From Achromobacter sp. B7 (lineage in GTDB: Bacteria > Pseudomonadota > Gammaproteobacteria > Burkholderiales > Burkholderiaceae_B), in the NCBI RefSeq assembly GCF_003600685.1, contig NZ_CP032084.1, forward strand, positions 5,580,001 to 5,644,000: DNA of 64,000 nucleotides, given 5' to 3'. Under the pieces are notes generated by a model, which was not told where the DNA came from, made no database searches, and saw nothing but the letters and a program-made list of their open reading frames with translations. Shown here piece after piece: positions 59,642 through 64,000 of this stretch. A program made the translations under genes and the position numbers. Every line of letters begins with the position of its first letter. The stretch's first letter is position 1.

Positions 59642-60832
59642 TCAACGCTCCACCAGCGCGATGCGCTTGTTGTACCAGTTCATGAATATCGAGATCGACA
59701 GGCTGACCGTCAGGTACGCGCCCATGATGATGAGGATGCCCTCGATGGCCTGGCCCGTCTGGTTCAGCGTGGTGTTCACGACCGACACGATGTCGGGGTA
59801 GCCGATGGCGACCGCCAGCGAGCTGTTCTTGGTCAGGTTCAGGTACTGGCTGGTCATCGGCGGGATGATCACGCGCAGCGCCTGCGGCAGGATGACCAGG
59901 CGCAGCACCTTGGCGCGTGGCAAACCCAGCGAACCGGCGGCTTCCCATTGGCCGTTGTTGACGGCCTGGATGCCCGAGCGCACCACTTCGGCAATGAACG
60001 CCGACGTGTAGATCACCAGGCCCGCCAGCAACGCGGCGAATTCCGGCGACAGCGTCAAGCCACCCGAGAAGTTAAAGCCCTTCAACGCCGGCATGTCCAG
60101 CGTCAACGACGCGCCGCTGACCAGCCAGCCGATGAACGGCAGGCCGATGAGCAGACCGATGGCCCAGCGGCCCAGCGGGAACATGTGGCCGGTGGCTTCG
60201 TGGCGCTTCTTGCCGTAGTGGCCAAGAAAGATGATCGCGACGATGGCAAGGCCCAGGCCCGCCAGCATCCAGTCCAGCGAGTTGCCTTCCAGGCCGGGCA
60301 CTTTCAGGCCCCGGTTGGAGATGAACACGCCGGGAAGCGGGTTGTGCGCCTGGCGCGGACCCGGCATGTTTTCCGTGATCAGCGCGTACCAGAAGAACAG
60401 TTGCAGCAAGAGCGGCACGTTGCGCATCACTTCGACGTAAACCGAGGTGATCTTGGCGACGAGCCAGTTCTTGGACAAGCGGCCGATACCGATCAGGGTA
60501 CCGAGGATGGTGGCCAGCACGATGCCGATGACGGCAACGCGTAGCGTGTTGAGCAGGCCGACCAGGATGGCGCGGCCGTAATCATTGGCGGGGGTGTAGG
60601 CGATGGCGGTTTCACCGATCGCAAACCCGGCTTCACGGCTTAGAAAACCGAAGCCCGTGGCGATGTTGCGCACGGACAGGTTATGCAGCGTGTTGGAAAC
60701 CAGGAACCACACGGCCCAGGCTACCGCGGCCAGCGCAAGCACCTGGTAGACCACGGAGCGCACTCCGGGATCATTCCAGTTCAGCCGCCGGCGAGGAGCC
60801 GAAATTGGGGCGTTTCTATTGGAAGTCGTCAT
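59642..60832 (-). CDS. aapQ: General L-amino acid ABC permease AapQ-like
   Basis: This 396-residue permease partner of the adjacent AapM-like protein is also of the long Aap/Bzt form with extra N-terminal and mid-chain segments. Conserved pieces are VYVEVMRNVPLLLQLFFWYA, IYTSAFIAEVVRSGIQAV, the EAA-loop SLGLPRAKVLRLVILPQALR and NLTKNSSLAVAIGYPD. ATG 60832 begins a hydrophilic tail (TTSNRNAPISAPRRRLNW). A strong hairpin lies between this gene and the upstream binding-protein gene. Confidence 0.93.
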   Translation of the reverse strand: MTTSNRNAPISAPRRRLNWNDPGVRSVVYQVLALAAVAWAVWFLVSNTLHNLSVRNIATGFGFLSREAGFAIGETAIAYTPANDYGRAILVGLLNTLRVAVIGIVLATILGTLIGIGRLSKNWLVAKITSVYVEVMRNVPLLLQLFFWYALITENMPGPRQAHNPLPGVFISNRGLKVPGLEGNSLDWMLAGLGLAIVAIIFLGHYGKKRHEATGHMFPLGRWAIGLLIGLPFIGWLVSGASLTLDMPALKGFNFSGGLTLSPEFAALLAGLVIYTSAFIAEVVRSGIQAVNNGQWEAAGSLGLPRAKVLRLVILPQALRVIIPPMTSQYLNLTKNSSLAVAIGYPDIVSVVNTTLNQTGQAIEGILIIMGAYLTVSLSISIFMNWYNKRIALVER

Positions 60833-60917
60833 GATGAATCTACAGAAGTCGTACACCGGGTGGCAACGCCGGCAAGGCCACGCCCCCCACTCCTGCCGCC
60901 CGCTCGGTGGCGGGCTA

Positions 60918-60949
60918 GGCAAAACGGAGCGCTAAGGCTCCGTTTTGCC
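60918..60949 (-). promoter_or_regulatory. 13-bp perfect hairpin between aapJ and aapQ
   Basis: GGCAAAACGGAGC (60918-60930), loop gctaag, GCTCCGTTTTGCC (60937-60949). It has no T-run on either strand after the stem. Such intercistronic stems after binding-protein genes usually slow 3' decay or partly terminate, giving more binding protein than permease. Confidence 0.75.
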
Positions 60950-60962
60950 GGGCAGCCGTGTG

Positions 60963-61979
60963 TTAGCGCACCGGCCAGCCGTACATCAAACCGCCTTGCT
61001 TGTACGACGCGTTCAAACCACGCTCCAGCTTCATCGCGCTGTTCTTGCCCAGCGTGTTTTCGAAGCTCTCACCGTAGTTGCCCACGTTCTTGATGATGTT
61101 GTAGGCCCACTTGTCGTCCACGCCCAGGTTCTTGCCCATGCCCGGGGTCACGCCCAGGATGCGCTGGATGTTGGGGTTGGGGCTCTTGGTCATTTCATCG
61201 ACGTTGGCCTTGGTGATGCCGTATTCCTCGGCTTCCAGCATGGCGTTCAGCGACCAGCGCACGACGTTGAACCATTGCTCGTCGCCCTGGCGGACCATGG
61301 GGCCCAGCGGCTCCTTGGAGAAGTCTTCCGGCAGGATGACGTACTTGTCCGGGTTCTCGAGCGTGGTGCGCGTCGAAGCCAGTTGCGACTTGTCGGTCGT
61401 GAAGGCGTCGCAGCGGCCGGCCGAGAAGGCGCGGATGATTTCGTCGTACTTGTCGATCACGACCGGCTTGAATTCGATTTTCTGACCGCGGAACCAGTCA
61501 GCCAGGTTCAGTTCGGTGGTCGTGCCCGGCTGCACGCAGATGGTGGCGCCGTTCAGTTCCTTGGCGCTCTTGACGTTCAGGTCCTTGGAGACCATGACGC
61601 CTTGCGAGTCGTAGTAGTTCACGCCCACGCCGATCAGGCCCAGCGTCGTGTCGCGGGTCAGCGTCACGGTGGTGTTGCGGGTCAGCACGTCGACTTCGCC
61701 CGATTGCAGCGCGGTGAAGCGTTGCTGCGTGTTCAGGGGCGTGAACTTGACCTTGGTGGCGTCGCCGAACATGGTCGAGGCGATGGCGCGGCACATGTCC
61801 ACGTCGATGCCCTTGTATTCGCCCTTGCTGTCAGCAATCGAGAAACCCGGAATGCCCGTTGAAACCCCGCATTGGACAAACCCTTTCTTTTTAACGTTAT
61901 CGAAGGTCGCGCCCGCATTGGCAGCCGAGGATGCGGCAAACAGTGCAGCGCCAATTGCAGCGAGTTTCAGTACTTTCAT
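60963..61979 (-). CDS. aapJ: General L-amino acid ABC substrate-binding protein AapJ-like
   Basis: The 338-residue periplasmic binding protein has a signal peptide (LAAIGAALFAASSAANAG). It then shows the AapJ/BztA phrases VKKKGFVQCGVSTGIPGFSI, the ligand-site stretch GIDVDMCRAIASTMFGD, TRNTTVTLTRDTTLGL and a C-terminal RGLNASYKQGGLMYGWPVR. A Cys pair (VQCGV with DMCRA or ICVQP) is conserved in this group. GGAG precedes ATG 61979. It is the first gene of the operon and is divergent from ftsE. Confidence 0.95.
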   Translation of the reverse strand: MKVLKLAAIGAALFAASSAANAGATFDNVKKKGFVQCGVSTGIPGFSIADSKGEYKGIDVDMCRAIASTMFGDATKVKFTPLNTQQRFTALQSGEVDVLTRNTTVTLTRDTTLGLIGVGVNYYDSQGVMVSKDLNVKSAKELNGATICVQPGTTTELNLADWFRGQKIEFKPVVIDKYDEIIRAFSAGRCDAFTTDKSQLASTRTTLENPDKYVILPEDFSKEPLGPMVRQGDEQWFNVVRWSLNAMLEAEEYGITKANVDEMTKSPNPNIQRILGVTPGMGKNLGVDDKWAYNIIKNVGNYGESFENTLGKNSAMKLERGLNASYKQGGLMYGWPVR

Positions 61980-62116
61980 CGTGATCTCCGTGTGGGACAA
62001 ATCGAGCCTTGCATCGACCGGGTTGGGCCGACGCATGGGGCGGATGGTAGCGTCCACGCAGCGGCCGGCACATCCGGGAATTCCCTTGAAATTTAGGGAC
62101 ACTGGCGAAATCAATC

Positions 62117-62150
62117 GGCGTTTTCGTTCGAAAACGGGGACGCCTTTTTT
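62117..62150 (+). promoter_or_regulatory. Hairpin with T-run in the aapJ/ftsE divergent spacer
   Basis: GGCG outer stem and CGTTTTC-gttc-GAAAACG inner stem (62119-62136), closed by ACGCC and followed by TTTTTT (62145-62150). On the plus strand this looks like an intrinsic terminator or attenuator about 155 bp before ftsE. The rest of the 325-bp spacer (61980-62304) contains the two divergent promoters and no gene. Confidence 0.45.
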
Positions 62151-62304
62151 CGATTGCACAGGGTCCGGAGATGCGTTTGTTTCGTTCTGCTCAAAACGTG
62201 TCCATCCGGTCACACCGAAACGCTTTTTCACAGCCCGGGCACGAATCGGCTTACGCCCCGATCCTGTCCCCGAGTTACTATTGCGGCTTCATCCGACAGC
62301 CGCC

Positions 62305-63063
62305 ATGATCGAATTCCAGCACGTATTCAAATCATATGGTCGCGGCCGAAATATCCTGGCCGACATCAACTTCCGCGTTAGCGCGGGAGAATTCGTTTTC
62401 GTATCCGGGCCGTCAGGCGCCGGTAAATCCACGCTGCTCAAGTTGATCGGCGGGTTGGAGCCCGCCAGCCGCGGGTCCATCCAGGTCAACGGGCAACGGC
62501 TGGACAAGCTGCCTGCCCGTGCGCGCCCTTACCTGCGCCGCGCCGTGGGCGTCATCTTGCAGGACACGCACCTGTTGTTCGATCGCAGCGCGTTCGAAAA
62601 CGTGATGCTGCCGCTGGCGGTGCAGGGTCACCCCTGGGATTCGGCCGCCGCGCGCGCCCGCGCCGCGCTGGACAAGGTGGGCCTGTCGGGTAAAGAAGAC
62701 CTGAACCCCATTGAATTGTCCGGCGGTGAACAGCAGCGCCTGGCGATTGCGCGGGCCATCGTGAACCGGCCCGCCATCCTGATCGCCGACGAACCCACCG
62801 CCAACCTTGACCATGACAACGCGCAGCGCATCATGAACGTGTTTCGCGATTTCAACCGCGTGGGCGTCACGACGCTGATCGCTTCGCACGACCAGGAACT
62901 GATGGCGCGCTACGCCACGCGCACGCTGCGCATTGACCCGGGCAAGTTCGCCGATTCGCACGGCCCGTCGCAACCGCCCGACGCCGGGCAACCCACCGGG
63001 GCCACGCCGCGCACCGGCAGCCGCGCCGAACCGGGCATGGGCTTTCCGGGAGAACCGGCATGA
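62305..63063 (+). CDS. ftsE: Cell division ATP-binding protein FtsE
   Basis: This 252-residue ABC ATPase works with FtsX to link the divisome to periplasmic murein hydrolase activation. It starts MIEFQHVFKSYGRGRNILAD, with Walker A GPSGAGKST from residue 35, ILQDTHLLFDRSAFENVMLP (the FtsE Q-loop region), signature LSGGEQQRLAIAR and Walker B ILIADEPTANLD. FtsE is usually about 220 residues. The extra 30 residues here are a Pro/Gly-rich tail (SHGPSQPPDAGQPTGATPR onward). The stop overlaps ftsX by 4 nt. Confidence 0.95.
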   Translation: MIEFQHVFKSYGRGRNILADINFRVSAGEFVFVSGPSGAGKSTLLKLIGGLEPASRGSIQVNGQRLDKLPARARPYLRRAVGVILQDTHLLFDRSAFENVMLPLAVQGHPWDSAAARARAALDKVGLSGKEDLNPIELSGGEQQRLAIARAIVNRPAILIADEPTANLDHDNAQRIMNVFRDFNRVGVTTLIASHDQELMARYATRTLRIDPGKFADSHGPSQPPDAGQPTGATPRTGSRAEPGMGFPGEPA

Positions 63064-63968
63064 ACGCCTGGCTGCGGCAACACCGCTATGCGTTGATGGT
63101 CACCGTGCGACGTCTGGCCAAACAACCTTTTTCGTCCTTGGCCAACCTGCTGGTGATGGCGCTGGCGCTGGCTTTGCCCTTGCTGGGCAGCGCCATTCTG
63201 GTGTCCGTGCAACCGGTGGCGCGCGAAATGTCCGTCACGCCCGAAGTCACCGTGTTCATGCGCGTGGACGCCCCCGCCGGCGCGGCCGCCGATGTGGCCA
63301 AGCGCATCAAGGACGACTACCAGGCCGACGTGCGCGCGGTGCGCGTGGTGGGGCGCGACGCCGCCCTTGCCGACCTGCGCGCCAACCCGGCGTGGCAGCA
63401 GGCGCTGGCCGTCCTGCCCGGCAACCCGCTGCCGGACGCCGTGGTCGTCACGCTGGCCGACGGCGACAACCTGGCCGGACGCGCCGACAAACTGGCCGCC
63501 GACTGGAAGCAATGGAACCACGTTGACCTGGTGCAGCTTGATAGCGCCTGGGTGCAGCGCCTGGAGGCCATTCTGCGCTTTGCCCGTATCGGGCTGGGCT
63601 TTTTGGCGGCCTGCGTGGCCGTGGTGGTGCTGGCCACGGTGTTCAACACCGTGCGCATGCAAGCGCTGTCGCAACGCGAGGAAATCGCCGTCGCCCGGCT
63701 GGTTGGGGCCACGGAATCCTTCGTGCGTCGCCCGTTCCTGTACCTGGGCGCACTGTCCGGCGCCGTGGCGTCGCTGCTGGCGATCGGCGTATCGGCCATC
63801 GCGCTGTCGCCCTTGAACGAGGCGCTGCTGGGGCTGGCCCGCAGCTACGGCGCCGAGTTCGCGCTGCACCTGCCCGGCACGCCGGTGCTGGTGGCTGCCG
63901 TGGTGGCATCGGCCGCACTGGGCGCCTTGTCGGCGCGTTGGTCGGTTACGCGCAGCACCCGGTTCTAA
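63060..63968 (+). CDS. ftsX: Cell division protein FtsX
   Basis: This 302-residue membrane protein has four TM segments. TM1 is near residues 28-48 (LLVMALALALPLLGSAILVS). A periplasmic domain with SVTPEVTVFMRVDAPAGAAA follows, and then the FtsX core FARIGLGFLAACVAVVVLAT and MQALSQREEIAVARLVGATE, then FVRRPFLYLGALSGAVASLL. The NTVRMQALSQREEIAVARL phrase is characteristic. It is coupled to ftsE by ATGA and ends 32 bp before the window edge. Confidence 0.94.
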   Translation: MNAWLRQHRYALMVTVRRLAKQPFSSLANLLVMALALALPLLGSAILVSVQPVAREMSVTPEVTVFMRVDAPAGAAADVAKRIKDDYQADVRAVRVVGRDAALADLRANPAWQQALAVLPGNPLPDAVVVTLADGDNLAGRADKLAADWKQWNHVDLVQLDSAWVQRLEAILRFARIGLGFLAACVAVVVLATVFNTVRMQALSQREEIAVARLVGATESFVRRPFLYLGALSGAVASLLAIGVSAIALSPLNEALLGLARSYGAEFALHLPGTPVLVAAVVASAALGALSARWSVTRSTRF

Positions 63969-64000
63969 AACCGCCCTGCCCAATCTCTAAAGCTACGTAT

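Overview
This window is GC-rich chromosomal DNA from a betaproteobacterium, most likely an Achromobacter-like member of the Alcaligenaceae (Burkholderiales). The assignment is an inference. It rests on several Bug-type tripartite tricarboxylate receptors, many LysR regulators, a MexEF-OprN-type pump next to a LysR gene, a gentisate/3-hydroxybenzoate operon and the codon bias. No rRNA, tRNA, CRISPR array or intact insertion sequence was found.

Layout. 0-5 kb: the tail of a LivK-type binding protein, a short gene graveyard (short-chain dehydrogenase and LysR fragments), a DUF1254 lipoprotein, a CxxC protein, an AllA-like lyase coupled to a stand-alone integrase arm domain, and an orphan Hcp. 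5-12 kb: a cupin and two very large overlapping secreted WG-repeat proteins. 12-19 kb: a PEP mutase/isocitrate lyase-family enzyme divergent from a LysR gene, a YqjI/YqjH-like metal-responsive ferric reductase pair with a clear palindrome upstream, a frameshifted XRE/MmyB-type regulator divergent from an MFS exporter, and proC. 19-28 kb: a catabolic and uptake cluster (FAD oxidase, ABC transporter with a fused two-domain permease, DapA-like aldolase, IclR regulator, PhyH dioxygenase) and an AI-2E-type permease.

29-36.5 kb: a LysR gene divergent from a complete MexEF-OprN-like RND pump operon, with a 20-codon leader ORF and a LysR-type dyad between them. 36.6-47.4 kb: a LysR gene divergent from an operon that encodes 3-hydroxybenzoate 6-hydroxylase, gentisate dioxygenase, maleylpyruvate isomerase and fumarylpyruvate hydrolase. 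Together these convert 3-hydroxybenzoate to pyruvate and fumarate. The operon also holds a PchB-like chorismate mutase-fold gene, an extra FAD oxidoreductase and two orphan periplasmic binding proteins.

47.6-57.5 kb: an accessory stretch with visibly lower G+C and mostly single genes (SMI1-like, VOC, nucleotidyltransferase, two GNATs, LprI-like, Imm11-like). At its centre is a two-gene anti-phage module, an OLD-family ATPase/TOPRIM nuclease overlapping a UvrD-like helicase. This is the gene pair of Gabija (class 2 OLD), here with both proteins longer than the characterised pair. 57.7-64 kb: core genes, the general amino-acid ABC operon aapJQMP and ftsEX.

The Gabija-like pair is the clearest defence system, but that family is already described. 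The less explained items are the WG-repeat pair, the extra genes in the 3-hydroxybenzoate operon, the leader peptide of the pump, the stand-alone integrase arm protein and the orphan immunity-like genes.
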